This document shows, one piece after another, positions 26,055 through 35,380 of a DNA stretch of 64,000 nucleotides. The translations under genes were made by a program, and so were the position numbers. How positions within the stretch are numbered: position 1 is the stretch's first letter; each line of letters begins with the position of its first letter. The stretch comes from Panacagrimonas sp052389915 (GTDB lineage: Bacteria; Pseudomonadota; Gammaproteobacteria; Nevskiales; Nevskiaceae): the NCBI GenBank assembly GCA_052389915.1, contig JBQTHL010000026.1:62001-126000 (forward strand), read 5' to 3'. The notes beneath the pieces are model-generated. The model was not told the DNA's origin, did no database searches, and was given only the letters and a program-made list of their open reading frames with translations.

Positions 26055-26651
26055 CTACACCGGCGGTGGGTCGCCCGTGGAAACTTCCTGATCGCGCGGA
26101 CGGCGTGGCTTGTACATCAGGTCCATCGCGTGGATGGTGCTGCGTCCTGCGGCCCTGTCGGCAAAGAAGAACTTGAGGCTGTGCCAGACCGTGGGGAAGG
26201 CGATTTCCTCCCAGGGAATTTCCGCCTCCGTCATCAGCCGCGTTTCGCTGCTCTCCGGCGTGACCCCGTGATGCAGGTTGCGCATGCGCGCGTGGTGCAC
26301 GATGGTGACTTGGCTGACGTAGGGCACGTTGATGACGGCCAGGATTTCGCCAGGCTCGACGTCGGCCTGCGATTCTTCGAGCGCTTCGCGCGCGGCGCCC
26401 TGGGCGGTGGTCTCGCCCAGTTCCATGAAGCCGGCGGGGAAGGTCCAGAGCCCAAAGCGCGGTTCGATGTTGCGGCGGCACATCAGCACGCGGCCGTCCT
26501 CGCATTCCGGAATGCAGCCCACGATCACGCGCGGATTGAAATACTGGATGTGATGGCAGGAAGGACAGATGTGCCGCGGCAGGTGATCGCCCTCGGGCAC
26601 GCGATGCTCCACCTTGTGCCCGCAGGCGTTGCAGTACAGGACCTCGGTCAT
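26055..26651 (-). CDS. Nudix hydrolase with N-terminal zinc ribbon
   Basis: 198 residues from the ATG at 26651. Cys7, Cys10, Cys29 and Cys32 make a zinc ribbon, followed by YFNPRVIVG as in NudC-like proteins. The Nudix box reads GFMELGETTAQGAAREALEE with the glutamates needed for metal binding. Such proteins hydrolyse nucleoside diphosphate-X compounds; this zinc-ribbon type is often annotated as ADP-ribose pyrophosphatase or NADH pyrophosphatase-like. It is divergent from the methyltransferase gene. Confidence 0.9.
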   Translation of the reverse strand: MTEVLYCNACGHKVEHRVPEGDHLPRHICPSCHHIQYFNPRVIVGCIPECEDGRVLMCRRNIEPRFGLWTFPAGFMELGETTAQGAAREALEESQADVEPGEILAVINVPYVSQVTIVHHARMRNLHHGVTPESSETRLMTEAEIPWEEIAFPTVWHSLKFFFADRAAGRSTIHAMDLMYKPRRPRDQEVSTGDPPPV

Positions 26652-26779
26652 CGGTTCATCCAGGGTGGGCGTGGCGTTCGACGGGCAAGGATGCCTGTCG
26701 CACTGCAAATCGTCATGGCGGGCTGGCGCTTATTAGAATCCAAATCCAGAGTGTCCGGGTTGTCGAGAAGGTCCCCGCC

Positions 26780-27373
26780 ATGAACAAACCGTTTTCTCCC
26801 AGCAGCGAGCGCAACCGCACTCCCATTCTCGATGTATTGCGCGGCGCCTTCGCGGATCGCCGCAGCGTGCTCGAACTCGGCAGCGGCACCGGGCAACACG
26901 CGATGCACTTCGCCGCGGCCATGCCGCACCTGAACTGGCAGTGCTCGGACCGGGAAGAAAACCTGTCCGGCATTCGCCTCTGGCTCGACGACGCGCACCT
27001 GCCCAACACGCCGGCCCCGTTGCTGTTCGACGTTAACCAGGCCGCTTGGCCGGACGGACCGTACGACGGCCTGTTCACCGCCAATACCCTGCACATCATG
27101 GGCTGGGACGAAGTGCAGATGTTCTTCCGCCGCCTGCCGGAAATTCTCGCCAAAGACGCCAAGCTTGCTGTGTACGGACCGTTCAATTACGGCGGCCGCT
27201 ACACCAGCGAGAGCAATGCGGCCTTCGATGTTCGCCTGAAGTCCGACGATCCGAGGCGCGGCATTCGCGATTTCGAGGCGGTGAATGCCCTGGCTGCCGA
27301 GGGAGGCCTGGAATTGGCTGCCGATCACGCCATGCCGGCGAATAACCGCCTGCTGGTCTGGCAACAACGGTAG
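26780..27373 (+). CDS. DUF938 SAM-dependent methyltransferase-like protein
   Basis: 197 residues. The N-terminus FSPSSERNRTPILDVL and the SAM-binding loop VLELGSGTGQHAMHFA are characteristic of the DUF938 family, a class I methyltransferase-like fold of unknown substrate. TANTLHIMGWDEVQMFFR and LAVYGPFNYGG follow as in relatives. Its TAG stop lies inside a palindromic repeat, so the element inserted at or replaced the original 3' end. Confidence 0.9.
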   Translation: MNKPFSPSSERNRTPILDVLRGAFADRRSVLELGSGTGQHAMHFAAAMPHLNWQCSDREENLSGIRLWLDDAHLPNTPAPLLFDVNQAAWPDGPYDGLFTANTLHIMGWDEVQMFFRRLPEILAKDAKLAVYGPFNYGGRYTSESNAAFDVRLKSDDPRRGIRDFEAVNALAAEGGLELAADHAMPANNRLLVWQQR

Positions 27374-27445
27374 GTTGGGGTGAGCTTGCGAACCCCAACG
27401 GGGTCGGCGCGGTGTTGGGGTTCGCTATCGCTCACCCCAACCTAC
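27370..27445. repeat. Palindromic repeat pair (GTAGGTTGGGGTGAGC family)
   Basis: GTAGGTTGGGGTGAGCTTGC...(27370-27399) is followed by an inverted near-copy ending TCACCCCAACCTAC (27414-27445). Each copy is itself a small palindrome (GTTGGGGT...ACCCCAAC). The paired inverted layout is REPIN-like but the sequence differs from the family at 15.9 and 18.9 kb. It fills the gap between the convergent methyltransferase and phhB genes and could act as a bidirectional terminator. Confidence 0.8.
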
Positions 27446-27450
27446 GTGAC

Positions 27451-27786
27451 TCAATCGATCAGCGCATCGATTTTCGCCGCGCAGATGAAGTCGTTCTCCG
27501 TGAGCCCATCGACCGCGTGGGTCCAATACTCGACCGTGCACTGCTTGTAGCCGAAGCGCACGTCGGGGTGATGGTCTTCGCGGTGCGCGATATAAATCAG
27601 CGCGTTCACGAAGGCGGTCGTGTGGTAGTAGTTCTTGAACGCGAACGTGGCTTCGATCGCCTTGCCGTCCTTGACCAGTTTCCAGTTCGGCTTGAGTTGC
27701 TTCAACAGCGATGCGGTCGCGGTGACGTCCAGCGCCGGCACGCCGCCGTCACAGGGAACACAGCGCTTTTCGGAGAGAGTGCTCAT
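27451..27786 (-). CDS. phhB: Pterin-4a-carbinolamine dehydratase
   Basis: 111 residues from the ATG at 27786, which overlaps the stop of the large upstream membrane protein (ATGA). The family signature HREDHHPDVRFGYKQCTVEYWTH contains the conserved histidines, and NWKLVKDGKAIEATFAFKNY matches the N-terminal part. The enzyme dehydrates 4a-hydroxytetrahydrobiopterin to recycle the cofactor of phenylalanine hydroxylase. No phhA is in the window. Confidence 0.94.
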   Translation of the reverse strand: MSTLSEKRCVPCDGGVPALDVTATASLLKQLKPNWKLVKDGKAIEATFAFKNYYHTTAFVNALIYIAHREDHHPDVRFGYKQCTVEYWTHAVDGLTENDFICAAKIDALID

Positions 27787-30700
27787 GAGGGGTTTTCTCC
27801 ACTTGTCGTGCCGGATTGAATGTCGGCGATAACCGGATTGGCAGCTTGCATCACGACGACTGGTTTTTTCTTCCACAGACCGTTCGATGCGTATTGCGCC
27901 CAGCCCCAGCGCAGCCAGTTGAGCAGGCTGTTCGCCAGCCACAGCGCCCACAGCAGCATCAGGCCGCGGTAGAACCAGATGGACACCGATATCACCCAGG
28001 CCGAAGGCAGATTTGTTGCGAAGCGATCCTGGTACCACTGCAACTGGAAGGCCGAAGAACCGTTGCCCGCAATCTGCATGTCCGGGGTTCCGAGCAGGCC
28101 TTGCGCTACGGCGCCGAACAGCGTCGACAGCGCCGCCAGCGTCCATAGCGCCAGCAGCACCTGCACGAAGTTGAAGCGATTCGCGCTCCAGCTTTCCGGC
28201 ATGCGCCCACGCAGCGACAGCGCAAACAACCAGCCCGCGACCAACGCTGCACCGTAGAGCGGGAGCTGCGACAGGCCGATCATCAGCAGCGCCCATTGCA
28301 CGGTTTTCAAGGGCGTGAAGCCGCTGCGTCCCAGCGCCGCGGCCACCAGCAGCAGCACCGCGAGCACGCCCCAGAACAGGACGGCCGGACCCAGTGCAGG
28401 ACCGCCGACCAGCAGCACCCAGCGATCTTCCGGCAGTTGCACGGAGACTCTTGCGTTCACGCCGGGCAGGCCGGTTTGCAGTGCGGGGGTGTTGGTGAAA
28501 GCGCCGATGCCTTCGTCGGCACGCAGCCGCAACTGGATGGTCTGCGCGCCCGGATGGAGCGGCAGAATCACGCGCTCGCCCTCGCGTCGCGCTGGCTGAG
28601 TCTGACCATCGATCTCCAGTCCTTGCAGTTCGAGATTCGCCGGCAAGGGCAGGGCATGCTGACCGCCCTGGCTCGCGCGCAGGACGAGGCTCAGGGTGTA
28701 GTCGGTCGCGCGCTTGCCAGGCCGCACGTCGAGGTCGGCGCGATCCAGCGTGAGTATCTGGCCCTTGACCGCCGTGGGCCGCGCGACGCTGACGTTCAGA
28801 GACTCGCCCGGCCAGGGCTGAAAGCTCGAAGGTGGCCAGGCTTCCGGGCTTTCACGCAAGGGTGGTAGGCCGTCGAACTCCACACGCCACAGCGGGCTAA
28901 CATCGAAGTGCCAGATCTCGATCAGGTCGGGCGAATCGCTGGCCTTGAGCTTCAGGCTCGCCTGCGTCTCCAGGCTGGAGGTCCAGCCGATCTGGCCTTG
29001 CCCCGGCGCAAAGCTCGCCTGGATTTGCGTGCCCACACGGCGCACCGAATCGCCGGTGACGACTTCGCCGGGCAGTGCAGCCAAGGTCGCGACGAGCGCT
29101 CCGTCCGCGCTGCCGACTCTTTGCAAGGTGGATTCGACTCTCCACACTTGGCCGAGCTGCAAGCGGCGGGTCACGCGCAACAGCGGCGTGAAGGCCTGGC
29201 CACTACTTTCCTGGGTGCCTTCTCCCGTTGCACTCGCGGCGGCTTCCTTCTGTTCACGCACCAGGTCCAGCGCGCTGCCGGCGCTGCCCTGGGCATCGAC
29301 CCCGCTGACCAACCAGCCGGGCGCGTTGATGTGCACCTGCTTCGGCGCCGGAATCAGCGGCAACTGAAGCTGCGAGAAGCCGGTCAGATCGCCGCTCAGC
29401 AGGACCGTGTGGCGACCCGCCGGCACGCGCAGCCAGAGCGCGCCGCCGCCCTCCCGCACCAGGGCCGCGGCTTCGCTGTCGAGCAGTACCTGCTGCGGCT
29501 GCCACACGCGGCTCTGACCGCCGGAGAGCCGCGGTACCGGCAAGGGCAGCGCGACCTCGATCTGCGCTTCGGCCGTCAAGCGCAGCAGCAGGCGCTGGTT
29601 CTCGATGTTGAGGTCCATGCGCGACCAGCTAGCGCAGTTGGGCAGGCAGTCGGGCGGGGCGGTGAGACGCGCACGCAGTTCTTCGAGAATCTGCGAGTTC
29701 GGCGGAGACGGTTCCTGCGCCAGCGCGGGCGACGGCGCGAACATCAGCGAGGCCAGCGCGAACGCACTCAACAGCAGGCTCGCGGTGCGCAAGCCCGAAG
29801 TTATTCCGCGCAGGCGTGGCGCCAGTTGCAGGCAGCGCGCAGCGAGCAGCGCGATCAGCACGATGGAAACCCATCCCAGCAGCCGTGTGAGCACCGGCGG
29901 CATCAGCCACAGGCGGAAGTTCTGCTCGGCGGTGACCGGACCGGACCAGCTCAATCGCGCCTGGCGCCAGGTCCAGTCGGGCAGGCCGGGACCGGTCTGC
30001 GTGAGTACGTTGGGATCGAGTTTTTGGATCGACTGTTGCGAGACGCTGGAATAACGGACTTGCTCGTCGATGGCCGAAAGCTTGTACTTGGCCAGTCGCG
30101 GCGGTTCCGCGCTGGCCGGCATACCGGCCTCGGACTCCTCGGCACGAATCACACTGGCCTGGTCCATGTTCATCTCCATGGCTTCCGGTGCGGCCGCGAC
30201 CATTGGCGCGGTCGCGCTGCCGCTCGAAAAACCTTGATAGGCGAACTCGTTCTCCAATTGCGGATACAGGCTCACGCGCGCCTGCTGGATGGCGAAAGGC
30301 AGCGCGACATAGGCCAGCACTCCCGCCGCAATCCACTGGTATCCGACCAGCAGCTTGCGCAAACGCCCGCTGCCGTCGAAGTTCGTGGGCAGCGCGCGCA
30401 GCAGCGCAATGGCCGCGACCAGATTCAGCCAGGTCCATTGCGGCGCGCCAGGCTCGTGCCAGGTCAGGCCCAGCGTGATTAAGGCCAGTGCCGCGGTGCC
30501 ACGACCGAACAGGCGCAGCGCGGCGATGGTCGTGACCAGCACCAGAAACAGATCCAGCAAACTCCAGCGCGACAGCCAGGTGTCCGGCACGTTGTCCACG
30601 CCGGGCGCGGCGAGCAGGCGCCAGGCCGGCGGCAGGTGCAAGGTCGTTTCGATGCCCTGCACGTCGGCGTTCCAGCCGCTCGCGGGAATGCGCCGCACGC

Positions 30701-31970
30701 CATTGTCGATGCGGCTGTCGGCGCTCAGATTGAGCGCGGTGTTGCGTACTTCCACGCCGGTGCCCTGGCCGTGCTGCGTGATGAGTTGCGGCTGGCCGTC
30801 GATCTGCACTTGCCCAAGCGTGATCGGCGCCTGCGTTTCCAGCCGCGAATTGCGCGACAGCGCGCCCTGCAACTGGTCCTGCACGGTGAATCCGCCGCCG
30901 TCGAAATCCAGCCATAACTGGCGCGTGAGCTGGAGTTGATCCGGCGGCAGTTCGGGGTTGCCGCGCTGAATCTCCTTGAGCGTCAGGCGCGCGCCCGCAT
31001 CGACCAGAAACGCGGGCAGGCTGTGCCACTCTCCGGGCACGCCGCTCTGTCGCGGATCGATGGCCGGCAGGCCCTCGGGTTCGATCACGCGCAATTCCGG
31101 ATGCGCTTGCAGCGACCAGATTTCCTGCGCGGCCCATTGCTCGTGTTTCGCGTCGGCGGCCAGCGCCGCAACCGGCGCTTTCGAACGCGCCACCAAGGTG
31201 AGCGACCAGGAACCCGGCCGCACCTGCACGCGCAAGCGGCCATCGTCTTCCAGTCGCGCCGGCAGATCGCCGTACAGCGAGAGCGGCACCAGTCCGGCGA
31301 GCAGGGCGGGACCGATGATTTCCTCGCGCACCACGCCACCGGCGTCGATCTCGATGCGCGTCGTGACTTGCAGCGGAATGCTGTCGTCGATCAAGCGGAA
31401 CACGCGCAGGCTCAGGCGCTCGGGCTGTTCGTCGACAACGACGGCGCGGCGACCCAGCCAGAGTTGGTGCTGTTCGTCGCGTTGCGGATGCGCCACGTCG
31501 CGGCCGGACAGGTTCAATTCGACCAGGCCGCTTTCCGGCGGCACACGCAGCGACTCGGGCAGCACGCTCCAGGTGTAACGTCCCTTCACACGATGCTCGC
31601 CGCGCTCCAGCCACAGCGCTGGAAAGCCGTTGGATTCGAGCACTGCCGCTGCACGGCCATCGACCGTCACTTCCTGCGGCCAGCGCGGACCGTCGCCCGG
31701 TAGCGCCGTCCAGCCCGGCGCATCCAGGCGCGTGCGCAACTCGAAACGCCCGCCGTCGGTATCCAGGTCCAGCGACACGGCGGAAGGCCAGTTGCACAGC
31801 CGCTGCGCCGCGTTGTTGTGCGCGGGCGGACAGAATTGCGCGGCCTGGCCATGCAACACCCAGGGAATCCAGGGACGCAGCGGTTCGGGTACATCCCGCT
31901 CGGCAATGGGACCGGCTGCCGCCGGGGTTGCGAGCAGGAGGAGCAAAAGACCGGCGAGTCGTACGTTCAT
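27783..31970 (-). CDS. Very large membrane protein made of two tandem homologous halves
   Basis: 1,395 residues from the ATG at 31970, with an N-terminal signal peptide (VRLAGLLLLLLATPAAAG). Each half has a periplasmic beta-rich ectodomain followed by a cluster of about four membrane helices. Half 1 (about 20-590) starts with a C...CNWPSAVSLDLD motif, then WPQEVTVDGRAA and ALWLERGEH. Half 2 (about 770-1390) repeats this as CLPNCASWSRMDLN, WQPQQVLLDSEAA and ALWLRVPAGRH, then TRRLQLGQVWRVE against TRQLWLDFDGGGF. A second signal-like segment (ASLLLSAFALASLMFAPSPALA) precedes half 2. I do not recognise the family. Translation is coupled to phhB. Confidence 0.85.
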   Translation of the reverse strand: MNVRLAGLLLLLLATPAAAGPIAERDVPEPLRPWIPWVLHGQAAQFCPPAHNNAAQRLCNWPSAVSLDLDTDGGRFELRTRLDAPGWTALPGDGPRWPQEVTVDGRAAAVLESNGFPALWLERGEHRVKGRYTWSVLPESLRVPPESGLVELNLSGRDVAHPQRDEQHQLWLGRRAVVVDEQPERLSLRVFRLIDDSIPLQVTTRIEIDAGGVVREEIIGPALLAGLVPLSLYGDLPARLEDDGRLRVQVRPGSWSLTLVARSKAPVAALAADAKHEQWAAQEIWSLQAHPELRVIEPEGLPAIDPRQSGVPGEWHSLPAFLVDAGARLTLKEIQRGNPELPPDQLQLTRQLWLDFDGGGFTVQDQLQGALSRNSRLETQAPITLGQVQIDGQPQLITQHGQGTGVEVRNTALNLSADSRIDNGVRRIPASGWNADVQGIETTLHLPPAWRLLAAPGVDNVPDTWLSRWSLLDLFLVLVTTIAALRLFGRGTAALALITLGLTWHEPGAPQWTWLNLVAAIALLRALPTNFDGSGRLRKLLVGYQWIAAGVLAYVALPFAIQQARVSLYPQLENEFAYQGFSSGSATAPMVAAAPEAMEMNMDQASVIRAEESEAGMPASAEPPRLAKYKLSAIDEQVRYSSVSQQSIQKLDPNVLTQTGPGLPDWTWRQARLSWSGPVTAEQNFRLWLMPPVLTRLLGWVSIVLIALLAARCLQLAPRLRGITSGLRTASLLLSAFALASLMFAPSPALAQEPSPPNSQILEELRARLTAPPDCLPNCASWSRMDLNIENQRLLLRLTAEAQIEVALPLPVPRLSGGQSRVWQPQQVLLDSEAAALVREGGGALWLRVPAGRHTVLLSGDLTGFSQLQLPLIPAPKQVHINAPGWLVSGVDAQGSAGSALDLVREQKEAAASATGEGTQESSGQAFTPLLRVTRRLQLGQVWRVESTLQRVGSADGALVATLAALPGEVVTGDSVRRVGTQIQASFAPGQGQIGWTSSLETQASLKLKASDSPDLIEIWHFDVSPLWRVEFDGLPPLRESPEAWPPSSFQPWPGESLNVSVARPTAVKGQILTLDRADLDVRPGKRATDYTLSLVLRASQGGQHALPLPANLELQGLEIDGQTQPARREGERVILPLHPGAQTIQLRLRADEGIGAFTNTPALQTGLPGVNARVSVQLPEDRWVLLVGGPALGPAVLFWGVLAVLLLVAAALGRSGFTPLKTVQWALLMIGLSQLPLYGAALVAGWLFALSLRGRMPESWSANRFNFVQVLLALWTLAALSTLFGAVAQGLLGTPDMQIAGNGSSAFQLQWYQDRFATNLPSAWVISVSIWFYRGLMLLWALWLANSLLNWLRWGWAQYASNGLWKKKPVVVMQAANPVIADIQSGTTSGENPS

Positions 31971-32023
31971 GCGGGCCACCGAAAGAGGTTCAGCGTGTAA
32001 ACGGGCACCGTCGCGGAAAGGGG

Positions 32024-33187
32024 TTAAACGCGCTTCAACGCATCATCGAGATCGCCACGCAAGTCGTCCAGATGCTCGATGCCCACCGACAGCCGGCACA
32101 GGTTGTCGGCAATGCCGAGCGTGGCGCGCTCGGCCGCGGGAATGCTGGCGTGGGTCATGATGGCCGGGTGCTCGATCAGGCTCTCGACACCGCCGAGCGA
32201 CTCGGCCAGCGCGAACAGTTGCGTGGCTTCCAGAAAGCGCCGGCTGCCGTCGAGATCGGTTTTCAGCTCGATGGAAATCATGCCGCCGAACCCGGTCGGC
32301 ATCTGTATTTTCGCGAGCGCGTGCTGCGGGTGAGAGGCGAGGCCGGGGTAGTGCACCTTGGAAATCTTGGGATGCCGCTCCAGCCAGCCGGCCAGTTCCA
32401 GCGCGTTCTCGCAATGCCGTTGCATGCGCAAGGCGAGCGTCTTGACGCCGCGCAGGGCGAGGTAGCTGTCGAACGGACCCGCGATGCTCCCGACTGCGTT
32501 CTGCAAGAACGCCATGCGCTCGGCGAGTTCTGAGTTGTCGCCCACCACGACTACGCCGCCGACCATGTCGGAATGGCCGTTGAGATACTTCGTCGCCGAG
32601 TGCATTACCAGGTCGAAGCCCAGTTTGAGAGGCCGTTGCAGGCAGGGGCTGGCGAAGGTGTTGTCGGCGGCGGCGAGCACGCCGTGCTGCTTCGCGATTT
32701 TCGCGATGGCCGATAGATCGGCCAGGCGCAGCATCGGGTTGGTCGGAGTCTCCACCCAGATCAGGCGCGTGTCCGCACGCAGCGCGCGCTCGACGTTCAG
32801 CGGGTCGCGCATGTCCACGAAGCTGAAGCTCAGACCCGCCGAGCGCTTTCGCACGCGCTCAAACAGCCGGTAACTACCGCCGTAAAGATCGTCGCTGGCG
32901 ATGACATGGCTACCGCTATCGAGCAGTTCGAGCAGGGTGCCGGTCGCCGCAAGTCCCGACGCAAACGCGAACCCGCGAGTGCCCGATTCGAGCGCCGCGA
33001 TGCATCGCTCCCAGGCAAAGCGCGTGGGGTTGTGCGAGCGCGAGTACTCGAAACCCTTGTGCACGCCAGGGGAGGTCTGCGCGTAGGTCGAGGATTGCGA
33101 GATGGGTGGCATCACGGCGCCGGTCGTGGGGTCGGGCGACTGGCCGGCGTGGATGCAGAGGGTGGGGAAGTGCAGGGACGACGCCAT
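32024..33187 (-). CDS. Cystathionine gamma-lyase (Cys/Met metabolism PLP enzyme)
   Basis: 387 residues from the ATG at 33187, which has a GAGAG ribosome site; an ATG at 33223 would add 12. Family motifs are HAGQSPDPTTGAVMPPI, YSRSHNPTR, FASGLAA, DDLYGGSYRLF and the PLP lysine (K200) in HSATKYLNGHSD, with DNTFASP upstream. The family covers cystathionine gamma-lyase, gamma-synthase and beta-lyase. Adjacency to cystathionine beta-synthase favours gamma-lyase, that is, cysteine synthesis from homocysteine by reverse transsulfuration. Confidence 0.9.
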   Translation of the reverse strand: MASSLHFPTLCIHAGQSPDPTTGAVMPPISQSSTYAQTSPGVHKGFEYSRSHNPTRFAWERCIAALESGTRGFAFASGLAATGTLLELLDSGSHVIASDDLYGGSYRLFERVRKRSAGLSFSFVDMRDPLNVERALRADTRLIWVETPTNPMLRLADLSAIAKIAKQHGVLAAADNTFASPCLQRPLKLGFDLVMHSATKYLNGHSDMVGGVVVVGDNSELAERMAFLQNAVGSIAGPFDSYLALRGVKTLALRMQRHCENALELAGWLERHPKISKVHYPGLASHPQHALAKIQMPTGFGGMISIELKTDLDGSRRFLEATQLFALAESLGGVESLIEHPAIMTHASIPAAERATLGIADNLCRLSVGIEHLDDLRGDLDDALKRV

Positions 33188-33284
33188 GGCGGCTCTCTCG
33201 TGTTGCGCGATTTGTTTTCCCATCCTGCGGCACGGATCGAAGGACGAGTAGCGTGGACGTAGCCCAGGAACGGTGGGGCGGCGG

Positions 33285-34655
33285 TTACGTCAACTGCCGT
33301 CTGAGGTAATTCAGCAGGTCGATCCGCGTAATCAGTCCGACGAAACGTTCGCCCTCGGTGACCACCGCGACGTGGTCACGCTGGAATATCGGCAGCAATT
33401 CGGCCGTCGCGGCGCTCACCTCGATGCGTTCCACCTCGCGCACCATCGCCGTGCTCACCGCGTCGGCGTAGCGCGCCGGATCGGATTGCACGTGCAGCAA
33501 GAGATCGGACTCATCGAGGATGCCAATCACCTGCGCGTCGCTCATCACCGGCAATTGCGAAACCTCGTACAGCTTCATGCGCCGGTAGGCGTGCAACAGC
33601 GTGTCGGTTGGCGCCAGCGTAGCGACGCCACCGTCCTGGTAGCGGCGCACGATCAGGTCCAGAAGATTGCCCTCGCGTGGCCGTTCCAGCAGGCCTTGCT
33701 CGACCATCCACCAGTCGTTGTACATCTTGCTCAGGTACTTGTTGCCGCTGTCGCAGATGAATGTCACCACGCGCTTCGACTCGTTCTGCTCGCGGCAGTA
33801 CCGCAGCGCTGCGGCGACCAGCGTGCCGGTGGAAGAGCCGCCGAGAATGCCTTCCTTGCGCAGCAGTTCGCGCGCGGTGTGAAAGCTCTCTGCATCGGAA
33901 ATCTCGTACGCGCAGCGCACGCGCGCAAGATCGCAGTTGGGCGGAATGAAATCCTCGCCGATGCCTTCCACCAGCCAGCTTCCCGGCGCCCTGGTCGGCG
34001 CACCGGTGCGCACCACGTCGGCCAGAATCGAGCCCTTGGGATCGGCCAGTACCATCTGCACCTGCGGCGCCATACGCGCGAAGTAGCGCGACAGGCCGGT
34101 GAGCGTGCCGCCGCTGCCGACGCCGACCACGACCGCATCGAGCTGATGCTGCACCTGCGCCCAGATTTCCGGGCCGGTGGTGGTTTCGTGTGCGAGCGGA
34201 TTGGCGGGATTGGCAAACTGGTTGACGTAGAACGCGCCGGGAATTTCGCGAGCGAGTTGCTCCGCCAGATCCTGGTAATACTCTGGATGGCCCTTGGCCA
34301 CATCGCTGCGCGTGATGCGCGTCTCGGCGCCGAGCGCGCGCAGGTGCAGAATTTTTTCCTGCGCCATCTTGTCCGGAATCACCAGAATCAACCGGTAGCC
34401 TTTCTGCGCGGCGACCAGTGCAAGTCCGAGGCCGGTGTTGCCGGCGGTGGCTTCCACGAGCGTGCCGCCGTGCTGGATGTGGCCCTCTCGCTCGGCCGCC
34501 TCGATCATCGAGCGGCCGATGCGGTCCTTGATCGAGCCGGTCGGATTCTGGTTCTCCAGCTTGACGAACAGCCGGCAGCAGCCGGTGTCGAGATTGCGCA
34601 ATTCCACCAGCGGGGTGTTGCCGATGGTGTCGAGGATCTGGCCTTGCCGCTGCAT
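33285..34655 (-). CDS. Cystathionine beta-synthase
   Basis: 456 residues. The PLP-binding lysine K43 is in NPTGSIKDR, followed by VEATAGNTG for substrate binding and VGVGSGGTLTG for phosphate binding. EGIGEDFIPPN and GGSSTGTLVAA distinguish the CBS branch from plain O-acetylserine sulfhydrylases. The C-terminal 120 residues contain a CBS domain pair (VATLAPTDTLLHAYRRMK, then VSQLPVMSD and IGILDESDLL), the regulatory module of the full-length enzyme. It makes cystathionine from serine and homocysteine, feeding the gamma-lyase 97 bp downstream. A heme-binding domain is absent. Confidence 0.93.
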   Translation of the reverse strand: MQRQGQILDTIGNTPLVELRNLDTGCCRLFVKLENQNPTGSIKDRIGRSMIEAAEREGHIQHGGTLVEATAGNTGLGLALVAAQKGYRLILVIPDKMAQEKILHLRALGAETRITRSDVAKGHPEYYQDLAEQLAREIPGAFYVNQFANPANPLAHETTTGPEIWAQVQHQLDAVVVGVGSGGTLTGLSRYFARMAPQVQMVLADPKGSILADVVRTGAPTRAPGSWLVEGIGEDFIPPNCDLARVRCAYEISDAESFHTARELLRKEGILGGSSTGTLVAAALRYCREQNESKRVVTFICDSGNKYLSKMYNDWWMVEQGLLERPREGNLLDLIVRRYQDGGVATLAPTDTLLHAYRRMKLYEVSQLPVMSDAQVIGILDESDLLLHVQSDPARYADAVSTAMVREVERIEVSAATAELLPIFQRDHVAVVTEGERFVGLITRIDLLNYLRRQLT

Positions 34656-34751
34656 GTCGACTCCCGTTACTGAGCGCGGCGCCAGCTTATCGACTTATGC
34701 GACAGCGGCACGCGCTAGGATTCGCTTGACCCCTCCCAGCCTGCAACCCAT

Positions 34752-35300
34752 ATGCCCGCCGACGAACGCAATTTGATCTGGATCGACCTGGAGATGACCG
34801 GCCTGATTCCGGAGCGGCATCGCATCATCGAGATCGCCACGCTCGTCACGGATTCCGAACTGAACCTGCTGGCCGAAGGACCGATGCTTGCCATCCATCA
34901 GTCCGACGAAGAGTTGGCGGCGATGGACGAGTGGAACACGCGCCAGCACGGCGGTTCGGGCTTGGCGCAAAGGGTTCGGATGAGCCGCATCGATGAGGCG
35001 CAAGCCGAAGCACAGACGCTGGAATTTCTCACGCGCTGGGTGCCGGCTGGCAAGTCGCCGATCTGCGGCAACTCCATCTGCCAGGACCGGCGATTCCTGG
35101 CGCGCTGGATGCCGAAACTGGAGCGATATTTCCACTACCGCAATCTCGACGTGTCCACGCTCAAGGAGCTGTGCAAGCGCTGGTCGCCGCACATTGCCGA
35201 CGGCTTCACCAAGGAGTCCACACATCTTGCGCTCGACGATATCCGCGACTCGGTGGCCGAGCTGAAGTACTACCGGGAGCATTTCATCCGCGCGGCTTGA
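34752..35300 (+). CDS. orn: Oligoribonuclease
   Basis: 182 residues. A DEDDh 3'-5' exonuclease that degrades di- and short oligoribonucleotides, including pGpG from c-di-GMP breakdown. Exo I contains Asp12 and Glu14 (WIDLEMTGL), Exo II is GNSICQDRRFL, and Exo III is the HLALDDIRDSVAELKYY end. Length equals the E. coli enzyme. It is divergent from the cystathionine beta-synthase gene. Confidence 0.97.
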   Translation: MPADERNLIWIDLEMTGLIPERHRIIEIATLVTDSELNLLAEGPMLAIHQSDEELAAMDEWNTRQHGGSGLAQRVRMSRIDEAQAEAQTLEFLTRWVPAGKSPICGNSICQDRRFLARWMPKLERYFHYRNLDVSTLKELCKRWSPHIADGFTKESTHLALDDIRDSVAELKYYREHFIRAA

Positions 35301-35305
35301 CGCTC

Positions 35306-35334
35306 TTGAAACGCGGCTTGGCGTACCTAGTTTG
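35306..35334 (+). promoter_or_regulatory. Candidate heat-shock (sigma-32) promoter
   Basis: CTTGAAA (35306-35312) matches the sigma-32 -35 element. CCTAGTTT (35327-35334), 14 bp further on, partly matches the CCCCATNT -10. It lies just upstream of hsp20, a typical sigma-32 target. Confidence 0.5.
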
Positions 35335-35380
35335 AGTGCATGCGGCGATGGGCCGCAGCCAACCTAAAGAGGAAGCCAAC

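Noticed and set aside
29629..31797. 722-codon minus-strand open frame overlapping the 1,395-residue protein
   Set aside because: Alternative frame of the same strand, Arg/Gly/Ala-rich with no signal peptide or membrane pattern.
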